Shown here: positions 23,775 to 32,211 of the stretch, in pieces | Numbering within the stretch: the first letter of the stretch is position 1 | How the letters are laid out: every line of letters begins with the position of its first letter | From: Geodermatophilus siccatus | Lineage (GTDB): Bacteria > Actinomycetota > Actinomycetes > Mycobacteriales > Geodermatophilaceae | Direction: 5' to 3' | NCBI RefSeq assembly: GCF_900103785.1 | Contig: NZ_FNHE01000003.1 | Coordinates: 248,001 to 312,000 of the forward strand | Length of the DNA: 64,000 nucleotides | Translations under genes and position numbers: made by a program | Notes under the pieces: model-generated | Seen by the model: the letters and a program-made list of their open reading frames with translations, nothing else | What the model was told of the DNA's origin: nothing | Databases searched by the model: none

Positions 23775-23789
23775 GCAAGGCTGTCCTAA
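23771..23789. promoter_or_regulatory. IdeR/DtxR-like iron box
   Basis: ATAGGCAAGGCTGTCCTAA matches the IdeR consensus at 14 of 19 positions, 45 bp before the siderophore-binding protein start. Second such box in the window. Confidence 0.75.
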
Positions 23790-23834
23790 GTTGAGCCCGG
23801 CGTCGGAGGGACCGGCGCCGGGAGGAGGGCGGCA

Positions 23835-24797
23835 GTGCGCACGACGGTGTGGGGCGCGGTCCCGTTGGTGACAGGGCTGGTGCTCGCCGGCTGCGGCTCG
23901 GCGGACGAGGGGACGACGGCGTCGGCGCCGTCCACCGCGGCCGAGGAGGTGCGCACGGTCGAGCACGCTGCGGGCGCCACGGAGATCACCGGCACCCCGG
24001 AGCGGGTCGTCGTCCTCGACACCGGCGAGCTCGACGCGGTCCTGGCGCTGGGCGTCACCCCGGTCGGCGCCGTGCGCACCGGGGTCAGCGACGAGCTGCC
24101 GGGCTACATCGAGGACGCCGGGGTCGACCCGGCCGCCATCGCGAACGTCGGCACGATCGCCGAGCCGGCCCTCGAGCAGATCGCCGCGCTGGAGCCCGAC
24201 CTCATCCTCTCCAACGCCGTCCGGCACGCCGACGTCTACGACCAGCTCTCGGCGATCGCGCCGACCGTCTACGCCGAGGCGATCGGCGAGACGTGGGAGG
24301 ACAACCTGCGGCTGGCCGGGGAGGCGCTCGGCCGGTCGGAGCAGGCGGAGCAGCTGCTCGCCGGGTACGCGGAGCGCGCCGCCGAGGTGGGCGCCCTCTA
24401 CGGCGACCCCGGGGCGACCGAGGTGAGCGTGGTGCGCTTCCTCGACGGCTCGACGGTCCGCCTCTACGGGGAGGGCTCGTTCATCGGCGACGTCCTCGGC
24501 GACGTGGGCTTCGCCCGGCCGGAGGTGCAGCGCACGGCCGAGACCTTCGTCGAGGTCAGCCCGGAGCAGATCGACCAGGCCGACGGGGACCTGCTCTTCC
24601 ACGCCTCCTACGGCGACGAGGGGCGGACGGCGGCGGGGCAGATCACCTCCGGCGGGCTGTGGCAGGGGCTGACCGCGGTCCAGCAGGGCCGGGCGTTCGA
24701 GGTCAGCGACGACCGCTGGTTCCTGGCGATCGGCCCGCTGGGCGCCGGGCTGGTGCTCGACGACCTGGAGCGGTTCGCGCAGCAGCTGGAGAGCTGA
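23835..24797 (+). CDS. Iron-siderophore ABC transporter binding lipoprotein
   Basis: 320-residue FecB/FhuD-type substrate-binding protein. Lipobox LVTGLVLAGCGSADE places the lipidated Cys at about 19. The periplasmic-binding fold shows PERVVVLDTGELDAVLALGV, IAALEPDLILSNAVRH, ETWEDNLRLAGEALGRSEQA, and the C-terminal TAVQQGRAFEVSDDRWFLAI. Captures ferric siderophores outside the membrane. Permease and ATPase genes are not adjacent, so it must use components coded elsewhere. GTG 23835 after GGGAGGAGGG. The IdeR-like box upstream predicts iron repression. Confidence 0.92.
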   Translation: MRTTVWGAVPLVTGLVLAGCGSADEGTTASAPSTAAEEVRTVEHAAGATEITGTPERVVVLDTGELDAVLALGVTPVGAVRTGVSDELPGYIEDAGVDPAAIANVGTIAEPALEQIAALEPDLILSNAVRHADVYDQLSAIAPTVYAEAIGETWEDNLRLAGEALGRSEQAEQLLAGYAERAAEVGALYGDPGATEVSVVRFLDGSTVRLYGEGSFIGDVLGDVGFARPEVQRTAETFVEVSPEQIDQADGDLLFHASYGDEGRTAAGQITSGGLWQGLTAVQQGRAFEVSDDRWFLAIGPLGAGLVLDDLERFAQQLES

Positions 24798-24899
24798 GCC
24801 GCGGTCAGCCGGGGAGCCGCCGTGCCGGCGACGCCGCCCTCTCCGCCGTCGAGAGCGCGACCTCGCGGGCCTGGACGCCGCGGGTCGTCGGCGAGGAGC

Positions 24900-25412
24900 A
24901 TGCCCGGCACGACCACCGACCGGCTGCTGCGCGCCGCCCTGCTCCTCAAGGGACTCGACGGCGCGGTCGAGCTGCTCGCCGGCGTCGCCCTCGCCCTGGT
25001 GGGCCCCCGGGAGCTCGGGGAGCTGACCCGGGGGGTGGTCGCGCACCACCTGCTGGGCAGCCCGCGCGGCGCCCTGGCCGAGCGGTTCACGGCGGGGGAG
25101 GCCGCGCTGAGCGGGGGCGACCGCACGTTCGCCGTCGTCTACCTGACCCTCCACGGCCTGGTGAAGCTGGGCCTGGTCGTGGCCCTGCTGCGCGAGCTGC
25201 GGCCCGCGTACCCGGTGGCGATCGGCGTCCTCGCGGTCTTCGTCGGCTACGAGGCGTACCGGGCGGTCCGGACCGGGTCGTCGGCGCTCTGGGTCGCCGC
25301 GGCGCTCGACCTCGCGATCACCGTGCTCGTGGTGCGCGAGTACCGCCGGCTCACGGCAGGGCGGCGGCCGCCTGCGGGATCGCGGCGGCGACCTCGTCGG
25401 GGAACGTCGTGA
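24900..25412 (+). CDS. DUF2127 family membrane protein
   Basis: 170 residues, four predicted membrane helices. DUF2127 features: LLRAALLLKGLDGAVELLAG at the start, VYLTLHGLVKLGLVVALLRE in the middle, and the end SSALWVAAALDLAITVLVVR then EYRRL. ATG 24900 is chosen because it begins the first conserved segment, although GAGGAG is only one base away; an in-frame ATG at 24822 would add an unlikely basic tail. Its 3' end overlaps the convergent gene by 62 bp. Function unknown. Confidence 0.75.
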   Translation: MPGTTTDRLLRAALLLKGLDGAVELLAGVALALVGPRELGELTRGVVAHHLLGSPRGALAERFTAGEAALSGGDRTFAVVYLTLHGLVKLGLVVALLRELRPAYPVAIGVLAVFVGYEAYRAVRTGSSALWVAAALDLAITVLVVREYRRLTAGRRPPAGSRRRPRRGTS

Positions 25413-26412
25413 ACGGGGTGGCGGTCACCGTCCGCTTCGCGCCGCGGCCCGTCCAGCCCCACGTGCCGACCACCTGCCCGCGGTGGACGACGGTCGGCCG
25501 GAAGACGCCGTTGCCACCGGGCACGATCCGGTCGGCGAACTCGGGCGGGACGGCGCAGCTGCGGTCGGCGTAGCCGAGGACGAACTCGTCGAAGCCGGGC
25601 AGCAGGAACAGCCCGGCGGCCTCGGCCCGGTGCGCGGCCAGCAGATCGGCCGTCTCCGGCGCCAGCAGGTGCTCGCGGCCGTCGACCTCCACGGCGGCCA
25701 GCTCGTCACGGACGGCGGCCACCCCGGCGCGGACGTCGCCGAGCGGCAGCCCGGCCCAGCGCGCCAGGTCGGCGACCGTGGCCGGGCCGTGACCCCGGAA
25801 GTAGCGCAGCGCGAGCTCGGCCAGGCCGGCGTCCCGGTCCAGCCGCCGCGGCGCGGTCACCCACTCGTCGAGCAGCACGAACGCCTGGTCGCCGCCCGCC
25901 ATCGGCCCGAGGCAGAGGGTGCCGGTCTGCGCGAGGTACCAGAGCAGGTGGTAGCCGCGCTGCCCGGTGACGTCGACCCCGCCCTCGGGCAGGGCGGCCA
26001 GCAGCTCCTTGCGGCCGCACCGTCGCCCGCCCCGCAGCGCCGCGGTGACCAGCTCGCGGGCCCGCTCGGTGTCGGCCTCGGTGAGGCCGAGCACGGCCCG
26101 CCGCCTGGCCGCTCCCGCCAGCACCCGCGGACCGCACAGCTCCAGCAGCCAGTGCAGGTCCTCGGCCGGCACCAGGTGCAGGGTGCTGCGCATCGGCCAG
26201 GAGCGGACCACCTCCCCGGCGTCCAGCGCCGCCTCCACCCCGGCCCGCGTGCGCGCCGCGGTCCGCAGGGCCACCGAGGTCAGCGCGCCGGGCAGGTCCT
26301 GCCCCTGCACGCAGGTGAGCAGCCGGACCGCCTCGGTCGCCGTGGCCGGGGGCGGCCCGGCCACCCGCTGGGCCACCAGCCGGAGCAGCGCCAGGTCGCG
26401 GGACGTCGTCAT
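25351..26412 (-). CDS. Winged-helix (HTH_42) DNA-binding protein
   Basis: 353 residues of the HTH_42/DUF1006 family (COG3214), related to the YcaQ DNA glycosylases. Features are CVQGQDLPGALTSVALRTAA, VVRSWPMRSTLHLVPAEDLH (about 68-87), ALRYFRGHGPATVADLARWA, LLPGFDEFVLGYADRSCAVP and the closing GQVVGTWGWTGRGAKRTVTA. Members act on or bind DNA; glycosylase activity is not established for this branch. Divergent from the methyltransferase at 26469 with 56 bp between. Confidence 0.88.
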   Translation of the reverse strand: MTTSRDLALLRLVAQRVAGPPPATATEAVRLLTCVQGQDLPGALTSVALRTAARTRAGVEAALDAGEVVRSWPMRSTLHLVPAEDLHWLLELCGPRVLAGAARRRAVLGLTEADTERARELVTAALRGGRRCGRKELLAALPEGGVDVTGQRGYHLLWYLAQTGTLCLGPMAGGDQAFVLLDEWVTAPRRLDRDAGLAELALRYFRGHGPATVADLARWAGLPLGDVRAGVAAVRDELAAVEVDGREHLLAPETADLLAAHRAEAAGLFLLPGFDEFVLGYADRSCAVPPEFADRIVPGGNGVFRPTVVHRGQVVGTWGWTGRGAKRTVTATPFTTFPDEVAAAIPQAAAALP

Positions 26413-26468
26413 GGCCGGGGAGCCTGCCAGCGGGGTGCGACGGGACCGGCGGCTGACACACTCCGCGC

Positions 26469-27137
26469 GTGCAGGCAGCGGACTGGGACGCGCGCTACGC
26501 CGCGCAGCAGCAGTGGTCGGCCGAGCCCAACGCGCTGGTGGCCGAGCTGGTCGGGGACCTGCCGCCCGGCGCGGCGGTCGACCTGGCGGCGGGGGAGGGG
26601 CGGCACGCGCTGTGGCTGGCCGGGCTCGGCTGGCGGGTGACGGCGGTCGACTTCTCCGCCACCGGGTTGGCCCGGGGTCGCGGCCGGTCCGGTGCCGACC
26701 GCGTCACCTGGGTGACCGCCGACGTGCTGGAGTGGGGCGCGCCACCGGAGTCGCTGGACCTCGTGCTCGTCGCCTACCTGCACCTGCCGGAGGCGCAGAC
26801 CACCACCCTGCTGCGCCGCGCGGTCGGCTGGCTGCGGCCCGGCGGGCGACTGCTCGTCCTCGGCCACGACGTCGACAACGTCGCCCACGGCGTCGGCGGA
26901 CCGCAGGACCCGGCGATCCTCCACAGCGTCCGGCGGCTCGCGCCCGTGGCCGAGCTGCTCGACGTCGACCGGCTGGAGCAGGTGCGTCGGCAGACACCGG
27001 CGGGCACCGCGCTGGACACCCTGCTGCTGGGCCGCCGCCCCGTGCCCGTGCCGGGTCGGCCCCGTCCGGAGGCTCGCCGCGAGCGTGCGAGCGGTGCGGG
27101 CGGGGTCCCTCCACCGGAGGTAGCGTCCGGCCGGTGA
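26469..27137 (+). CDS. Class I SAM-dependent methyltransferase
   Basis: 222 residues of the TehB/Methyltransf_25 type. WDARYAAQQQWSAEPNALVA opens the protein, AVDLAAGEGRHALWLAGLGW is motif I (about 36-55), VTAVDFSATGLARGR motif II, and LDLVLVAYLHLPEAQ motif IV. The last 35 residues are a disordered Pro/Arg-rich tail. GTG 26469. Its TGA overlaps the start of a 41-residue membrane peptide gene. Substrate unknown; thiol or small-molecule methylation is typical for this branch. Confidence 0.85.
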   Translation: MQAADWDARYAAQQQWSAEPNALVAELVGDLPPGAAVDLAAGEGRHALWLAGLGWRVTAVDFSATGLARGRGRSGADRVTWVTADVLEWGAPPESLDLVLVAYLHLPEAQTTTLLRRAVGWLRPGGRLLVLGHDVDNVAHGVGGPQDPAILHSVRRLAPVAELLDVDRLEQVRRQTPAGTALDTLLLGRRPVPVPGRPRPEARRERASGAGGVPPPEVASGR

Positions 27138-27259
27138 TGGGGATGGGCGGGGCCGGCGGCCCGGACGCGCAGCGCCGCCGGCGGCTCGTCGCCGCGGTCG
27201 TGGTGCTCGCGATGCTGCTCACCGCCGCGGCCACGGTGCTGTCGATCGTGCTGGGCTGA
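27134..27259 (+). CDS. 41-residue single-helix membrane protein
   Basis: Tiny protein: VMGMGGAGGPDAQRRRR, then one hydrophobic helix (LVAAVVVLAMLLTAAATVLS) to the end. GTG 27134 overlaps the methyltransferase stop (GTGA) and an ATG follows at 27137; either start gives the same helix. Positive-inside rule predicts N-in. Not assigned to a family; the coupling and the clean membrane helix argue that it is real. Confidence 0.6.
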   Translation: MMGMGGAGGPDAQRRRRLVAAVVVLAMLLTAAATVLSIVLG

Positions 27260-27270
27260 GGAGGCGGGTC

Positions 27271-27696
27271 GTGGACGCCGGGATCGAGGGCTGGTTCGCC
27301 GCGGCGGGCCCGCGCGAGGCCGAGCTGCGCGCCACCGATGCGCTCGTCGTGGCCGCCGCGCCGGGCATCGACCGGCAGCTGGTGCCGGCGGGGTCGGGGC
27401 AGGTGCTCGGCTACGGGCTGATGCCCTACCGGCCGCGCTCGGCGCGGGAGACGACGACGTGGCCGCTGATCGCCCTCGCGGCGCAGAAGCGGCACCTGTC
27501 GCTCTACGTCTGCGCCGTCGTCGACGGGGCCTACCTGGCCGAGGCCCGTGCCGACCGGCTGGGCCGGGTCTCCTGCGGGAAGAGCTGCATCCGCTTCTCC
27601 TCGCTCGACCGGGTGGACCGGGACGAGCTGACCGCGCTGCTGCAGGACGCCGTCGCCGCGACGGAGGCCGGCGCCAACGCCTACTCCTCGGGCTGA
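27271..27696 (+). CDS. DUF1801-like protein
   Basis: 141 residues resembling the DUF1801/YdhG fold: ADG-like opening IEGWFAAAGPREAELRATDA, ending with the conserved LGRVSCGKSCIRFSSLDRVD and a helix (DELTALLQDAVAATEA). Central YGLMPYRPRSARETTTWPLI then ALAAQKRHLSLYVCAV fits the family. GTG 27271 follows GAGGAGG; 12 bp after the membrane-peptide stop, so likely cotranscribed. Its end overlaps the convergent fusion gene by 16 bp. Biochemical role unknown. Confidence 0.7.
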   Translation: MDAGIEGWFAAAGPREAELRATDALVVAAAPGIDRQLVPAGSGQVLGYGLMPYRPRSARETTTWPLIALAAQKRHLSLYVCAVVDGAYLAEARADRLGRVSCGKSCIRFSSLDRVDRDELTALLQDAVAATEAGANAYSSG

Positions 27697-29021
27697 TCGG
27701 CCCGCCGCCGGGCCGGGGGACCGGCGAGTGCCGCCCCGGTGAGGTGCGTGGCGAACCAGTCACGGGCGAGCTCGGCGGCCGCGCGCAGCGTGCCCGGCTC
27801 CTCGAACAGGTGCGAGGCGCCGGGGACGACGGCCAGCCGGCTGGTGCACCGCAGCCGGGCCTGCGCCTCCCGGTTGAGCTCGAGCACCTGCTGGTCGTGG
27901 CCGCCCACGACGAGCAGCGTCGGCGCCCGCACCTCGGCCAGCGCCGGGCCGGCGAGGTCGGGGCGCCCGCCGCGGCTGACCACGGCCCGCACGGCGTCGT
28001 CCCGCGCCGCCGCCACCAGGGCCGCCGCGGCGCCGGTGCTCGCGCCGAAGTACCCCAGCGGCAGGCCGGCGCAGGACGGCTCGGCCGTCGCCCAGCGGGC
28101 CACCGCGGCCAGCCGCCCGGCCAGCAGCTCGACGTCGAAGACCGGGCCGCGGGCGGTCTCCTCGGCCGGGGTGAGCAGGTCGACCAGCAGCGTGGCCATC
28201 CCCGCGCAGTGCAGCACCTCGGCGACGGCGCGGTTGCGGGGGCTGTGCCGGCCGCTGCCGGTGCCGTGGGCGAAGACGACCAGCCCGGCGGCGTGCTCGG
28301 GGACGGCCAGGTGCCCGGGCAGTCCGTCGGGGCCGGCGTCGGCGACCACGTCCTCGTCCCGCGGGGTGGGGACCTCCGCCGCGGGTGCCGGGGCCGGCCG
28401 GCGCAGCAGCGCGAGGACCTCCTCCTCGTCGGTCGCCCGGAAGTCGGCGTAGGCCTGCCCGACCGCGGCGAAGCGCTGCGGGCTCTCCAGGCACACCACC
28501 TCGTCCACGGTCGGCGCGATGTCGGCCAGGGCGCGCGGCGAGCCGACCGGGACGGCCAGCACCACGCGCGCCGCGCCGTGCGCCCGGACCACCTCGCAGG
28601 CGGCCCGGGCGGTCGCGCCGGTCGCGATGCCGTCGTCCACCACCACCGCCGTCCGGCCCTCGAGGGACAGCCGTGCCCGGTCGCCGCGCAGCTGCCGGGC
28701 CCGCCGCTCGAGCTCGGCGCGCTCGCGCCGCTCGACGTCGGCGAGGGTCGCCTCGTCGACCCCGGCGGCGTCCAGCACGTCCTCGTTGAGGACGACCACG
28801 CCGTCCTCGCCGACGGCGCCCATCGCCAGCTCCGGGCGTCGCGGCAGGCCGAGCTTCCGGACCAGGACGACGTCCAGCGGAGCGCCCAGTGCGCGCGCGA
28901 CCTCGGCGGCCACCGGCACCCCGCCCCGGGGCAGCCCGAGCACGACGGCGTCCCGACCGGCGAGCGGCGCCATCCGGCGCCCCAGCTGCCGACCCGCGTC
29001 CCTGCGGTCCTGGAACGGCAC
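27681..29021 (-). CDS. Phosphoribosyltransferase - dienelactone hydrolase fusion
   Basis: 446 residues, two domains. Residues about 1-215 are a PRTase fold with the PRPP loop AVVVDDGIATGATARAACEV (about 123-142) and LGLPRRPELAMGAVGEDGVV. Residues about 235-440 are an alpha/beta hydrolase of the dienelactone-hydrolase type with nucleophile GYFGASTGAAAALVAAARDD, acid near LLVVGGHDQQVLELN and His at PGASHLFEEPG. GTG 29021 is chosen for GAGGAGG five bases away; a longer reading to 29183 has no support. The fusion is known in actinobacteria and proteobacteria; the substrate is not. Confidence 0.88.
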   Translation of the reverse strand: MPFQDRRDAGRQLGRRMAPLAGRDAVVLGLPRGGVPVAAEVARALGAPLDVVLVRKLGLPRRPELAMGAVGEDGVVVLNEDVLDAAGVDEATLADVERRERAELERRARQLRGDRARLSLEGRTAVVVDDGIATGATARAACEVVRAHGAARVVLAVPVGSPRALADIAPTVDEVVCLESPQRFAAVGQAYADFRATDEEEVLALLRRPAPAPAAEVPTPRDEDVVADAGPDGLPGHLAVPEHAAGLVVFAHGTGSGRHSPRNRAVAEVLHCAGMATLLVDLLTPAEETARGPVFDVELLAGRLAAVARWATAEPSCAGLPLGYFGASTGAAAALVAAARDDAVRAVVSRGGRPDLAGPALAEVRAPTLLVVGGHDQQVLELNREAQARLRCTSRLAVVPGASHLFEEPGTLRAAAELARDWFATHLTGAALAGPPARRRADQPEE

Positions 29022-29197
29022 CCGAGCCTCCTCGCGTCGGACCCCATGCTCACCCTCGTCCCGTCCGATCGCGATCCGCAACCCCGGGTTGCGCCGTGAC
29101 CTTGGTCCCTGGTGCGGGCCCCGTTCACCGTTCACCGTTGACGCCGGCGCCGATGGTGCCCACCGGACCTGATCCCCGCGCACGGAGGCGCCCCCGC

Positions 29198-29392
29198 ATG
29201 ACGCTGACCGACGACCCCGCCGTCGAGCAGGCCGTGGCCCGACTCGCCGACGAGTTCCGGGCGCGGCTGCGCCCGCAGGTCATCGGCACCGTGGTCCGCA
29301 CCTGCCGGCAGGACCTCAGCGGGGTGCCCGCCACGGCGCTGCCCGAGCTCGTCGAGCGACTGGCCCGGGAGCGCCTGCAGTCCGTCGCCTGA
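29198..29392 (+). CDS. 64-residue three-helix bundle protein
   Basis: Small all-helical protein: DPAVEQAVARLADEFRARLR, PQVIGTVVRTCRQDLSG, then ATALPELVERLARERLQSVA. This is the layout of the 'three-helix bundle dimerisation domain' proteins common in actinomycetes. ATG 29198 follows ACGGAGG. Stand-alone gene followed by a repeat element. Function unknown. Confidence 0.75.
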   Translation: MTLTDDPAVEQAVARLADEFRARLRPQVIGTVVRTCRQDLSGVPATALPELVERLARERLQSVA

Positions 29393-29393
29393 T

Positions 29394-29439
29394 GGAGGGC
29401 CTCCCGCCCCCACCGCTCGCAGGCTCTGCAGGGGGCCGG
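29394..29439. repeat. Intergenic palindromic repeat, copy 4
   Basis: GGAGGGCCTCCCGCCCCC, ACCGCTCGCAGGCTCTGCAG, GGGGCC; starts right after the three-helix gene stop. Short variant. Confidence 0.65.
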
Positions 29440-29473
29440 CGAAACCGGTTGCCCGCGCCCGGACGATGACCGG

Positions 29474-31093
29474 GTGGGCTCAGTCGACGTGACCGGGGTG
29501 CGGCACACCCTCCCCGATGGGCGGGTGCTGCTCGACGGCGTCTCCTTCCGCGTCGGTGACGGTGCCCGTGCCGCGCTGGTCGGCGAGAACGGGGCCGGCA
29601 AGACGACGCTGCTGCGGATCGTCGCCGGCGACCTGGTCCCCGAGGCCGGGACGGTGGCCCGCAGCGGCGGCCTCGGCGTGATGCGCCAGTTCATCGGCTT
29701 GGTCCGCGACGACACGACGGTCCAGCGGTTCCTCGTCGACCTCGCGCCGCCGGCCGTGCGCGCCGCGTGGGATGCGGTGGAGGCCGCCGAGCTGACCCTG
29801 ATGGAGACCGACGACGACGCGGCGCAGCTGACCTACGCCGACGCGCTCGCGCAGTGGGGCGACGCCGGCGGCTACGACGCCGAGGTCACCTGGGACACCG
29901 TCACCGTCGCCGCGCTCGGGATCCCGTACGACCGGTGCAAGTACCGCGAGCTCTCGACCCTCTCCGGCGGGGAGCAGAAGCGGCTGGCGCTGGAGGCGCT
30001 GCTGCGCGGTCCGGACCAGGTGCTGCTGCTCGACGAGCCGGACAACTACCTCGACGTCCCCGGCAAGCGGTGGCTCGAGGAGCGGCTGCGGGCGACCCGC
30101 AAGACCGTGCTGTTCGTCAGCCACGACCGGGAGCTGCTGGCGCGCGTCGCCGACCGGGTGGTCACCGTCGAGGGCGGGACGGCGTGGGTGCACGGGGGCG
30201 GGTTCGGCGACTACGCGCAGGCGCGGACCGCCCGGCACGAGCGGATGGCCGAGCTGCGCCGGCGCTGGGACGAGGAGCACGCGCGGCTGGTCGAGCTGGT
30301 GCGCACGCTGCAGCAGCAGGCGGCCAACTCGCCGGACATGGCCTCCCGGTACCGGGCCGCGCGGACCCGCCTGGCCAGGTTCGAGGCGGAGGGAGCGCCC
30401 CCGGAGCGGCCGCCGGAGCAGCAGGTCGCGATGCGGCTGCGCGGCGGGCGCACCGGCGTGCGCGCGGTCATGGCCGAGCAGCTGGAGCTCACCGGCCTGA
30501 TGCGGCCGTTCGACCTGGAGGTCTGGTACGGCGACCGGGTCGCCGTCCTGGGGGCCAACGGCGCGGGCAAGTCGCACTTCCTGCGGCTGATGGCCGGCCA
30601 GGACGTCGCGCACACCGGCACGTGGCGGCTCGGCGCCCGCGTCGTCCCCGGGTTCTTCGCGCAGACCCACGCGCACCCGGACTGGCTCGACCGGACCCTG
30701 GTCGACCTGCTGTGGCACGGGGAGCCGGGCCGGCCGGGGGTCGACCGCGGGCGGGCGATGGCCGCGCTGCGCCGCTACGGGCTGGCGGCATCCGGCGACC
30801 AGACGTTCGGCACGCTCTCCGGCGGGCAGCAGGCGCGCTTCCAGGTGCTGCTGCTGGAGCTGTCCGGCGCCACGCTGCTGCTGCTCGACGAGCCGACCGA
30901 CAACCTCGACGTGCTGTCGGCCGAGTCGCTGGAGGAGGCGCTCGCCGCGTTCGAGGGCACGGTGCTCGCCGTCACCCACGATCGCTGGTTCGCCCGCTCC
31001 TTCGACCGCTTCCTGGTCTTCGGCGCCGACGGCCGGGTGTACGAGTCGGCCGAGCCGGTGTTCGACGGGACGCGGGTACGGCGCGCCCGGTGA
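29474..31093 (+). CDS. ABC-F family ATP-binding protein
   Basis: 539 residues with two ABC domains and no membrane part. Domain 1: Walker A GENGAGKTT (about 37-45), signature LSGGEQKRLALEALL, Walker B LLLDEPDNYLD. An Arg/Glu-rich linker (RHERMAELRRRWDEEHARLV) follows. Domain 2: GANGAGKSHF, LSGGQQARFQVLLLELSGA, LLLLDEPTDNLD. ABC-F proteins act on the ribosome, as translation factors or as antibiotic-resistance proteins; which applies here is open. GTG 29474. Confidence 0.92.
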   Translation: MGSVDVTGVRHTLPDGRVLLDGVSFRVGDGARAALVGENGAGKTTLLRIVAGDLVPEAGTVARSGGLGVMRQFIGLVRDDTTVQRFLVDLAPPAVRAAWDAVEAAELTLMETDDDAAQLTYADALAQWGDAGGYDAEVTWDTVTVAALGIPYDRCKYRELSTLSGGEQKRLALEALLRGPDQVLLLDEPDNYLDVPGKRWLEERLRATRKTVLFVSHDRELLARVADRVVTVEGGTAWVHGGGFGDYAQARTARHERMAELRRRWDEEHARLVELVRTLQQQAANSPDMASRYRAARTRLARFEAEGAPPERPPEQQVAMRLRGGRTGVRAVMAEQLELTGLMRPFDLEVWYGDRVAVLGANGAGKSHFLRLMAGQDVAHTGTWRLGARVVPGFFAQTHAHPDWLDRTLVDLLWHGEPGRPGVDRGRAMAALRRYGLAASGDQTFGTLSGGQQARFQVLLLELSGATLLLLDEPTDNLDVLSAESLEEALAAFEGTVLAVTHDRWFARSFDRFLVFGADGRVYESAEPVFDGTRVRRAR

Positions 31094-31193
31094 GAGGGGC
31101 CCACCGGTCGCCCGTGTGTGTGAGGGTGCTCACGCGGTCGACCTCGGCGGAGGGCCGGAGCCGCATCCCGCCGTCGAGGCCAGGAGGTGTCCC

Positions 31194-31691
31194 GTGGAGG
31201 CTGACGAGATCCGTGCGGTGATGGAGGACCCCGTCGCGCGCCGGCTGCTGGCGTCGGCGAACCCCGCCCGGCTCGCCTACGTCGCGCGAGACGGGACGCC
31301 GCGCGTCGTCCCGGTCGGCTTCTCCTGGAACGGCGCGGCGATCGTCATCGGCACGGTGCCCGGGTCCGCGAAGGTCGCCGCCCTGCAGGCCCGTCCCGCC
31401 GTGGCGCTGACGATCGACACCAGCCCACCGACCTGGCCGCCCAACGTGCTGCTCGTGCGCGGCACGGCCGAGGTCTCGCTGGTGGACGGCGTCTTCCCCG
31501 AGTACGTCGAGGGCGCCCGGAAGCTGACGCCGGCGGAGGAGTTCCCGCGGTGGGAGGCGGGCGTGCACGCGCTGTACGACCAGATGGTCCGGATCGACGT
31601 CACGCCGACGTGGGCGAGGGTCCACGACTTCGAGACCCGGATCCCCCAGGCGGTCGAGGAACTCGCGAGGAGCAAGTTCGGCGGGTCGTGA
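31194..31691 (+). CDS. PPOX-class (pyridoxamine oxidase-like) flavin protein
   Basis: 165-residue split-barrel protein of the pyridoxamine 5'-phosphate oxidase-like family. Key segments are ARLAYVARDGTPRVVPVGFS, VIGTVPGSAKVAALQARPAV and the C-terminal MVRIDVTPTWARVHDFETR. It probably binds FMN or F420. GTG 31194 follows AGGAGG by six bases; upstream GTGs lack one. Physiological role unknown. Confidence 0.85.
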   Translation: MEADEIRAVMEDPVARRLLASANPARLAYVARDGTPRVVPVGFSWNGAAIVIGTVPGSAKVAALQARPAVALTIDTSPPTWPPNVLLVRGTAEVSLVDGVFPEYVEGARKLTPAEEFPRWEAGVHALYDQMVRIDVTPTWARVHDFETRIPQAVEELARSKFGGS

Positions 31692-31728
31692 CCGTCCGCC
31701 GTCGACGGCCGGGTCGCCGCCGCTGACG

Positions 31729-31762
31729 TGTCAGGCCACCTTGACAGTCAGGCTGTCCTGAC
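31729..31762. promoter_or_regulatory. Adjacent inverted repeats, candidate operator/promoter
   Basis: TGTCA-N8-TGACA (31729-31746) is followed at once by GTCAGG-CTGT-CCTGAC (31747-31762). TTGACA at 31741 could be a -35 element. The next gene, 13 bp downstream, codes for a small helix-turn-helix-like protein, so autoregulation is plausible. Confidence 0.5.
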
Positions 31763-31774
31763 GGACGCTGGGGC

Positions 31775-32173
31775 ATGGCCGACATCGACGCCCTCGACCG
31801 CGAGCACACGCTCGCCACCGCCGTCCAGCGCTTCGACGAGCTGCGCGGGCGGGACTCGCTGGCCGACCCCGACGACCCGGACGGTCCCCGTCCGCTGAGC
31901 CGGGCCGAGGCGCTGGAGCTGCTGGCCCTCGGCGAGGTGATCGCCCGCAAGGCCGGCCAGGGGCGGCAGCTGACGGTCCGGACGGCGCGGGGGACCGGTG
32001 CCTCGTGGGCGGAGATCGGACGGTCCCTGGGGACCACGCGCCAGTCGGCGTGGGAGGCGCACCGCCGCTGGATCGACGGGCAGGCCGCCCAGCACGGCGC
32101 CGTCGGCGAGATCGGCTTCGACGAGGAGGACGCCGCGGCCGCCCGGGCCCTGGCCGGCGACCGGCCGCGCTGA
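31775..32173 (+). CDS. Small HTH-like protein
   Basis: 132 residues. An acidic N-terminal half (FDELRGRDSLADPDDPDGPR) with LSRAEALELLALGEVIARKA leads to a helix-turn-helix-like segment: GTGASWAEIGRSLGTTRQSA then WEAHRRWID (about 75-103). An acidic tail closes it. Possibly a local transcription regulator. ATG 31775 has only a weak GGGG before it, and the start may be near-leaderless. Two inverted repeats sit directly upstream. Confidence 0.7.
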   Translation: MADIDALDREHTLATAVQRFDELRGRDSLADPDDPDGPRPLSRAEALELLALGEVIARKAGQGRQLTVRTARGTGASWAEIGRSLGTTRQSAWEAHRRWIDGQAAQHGAVGEIGFDEEDAAAARALAGDRPR

Positions 32174-32211
32174 CCTCCCGTCCGGCTCCCTCCCGCCGAG
32201 CGCCGAGTCGA

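Noticed and set aside
21888-25154. 1088-codon minus-strand open frame
   Set aside because: It is the antisense of the GSP-synthase-like, Ddn-like and siderophore-binding genes, all of which have clear families.
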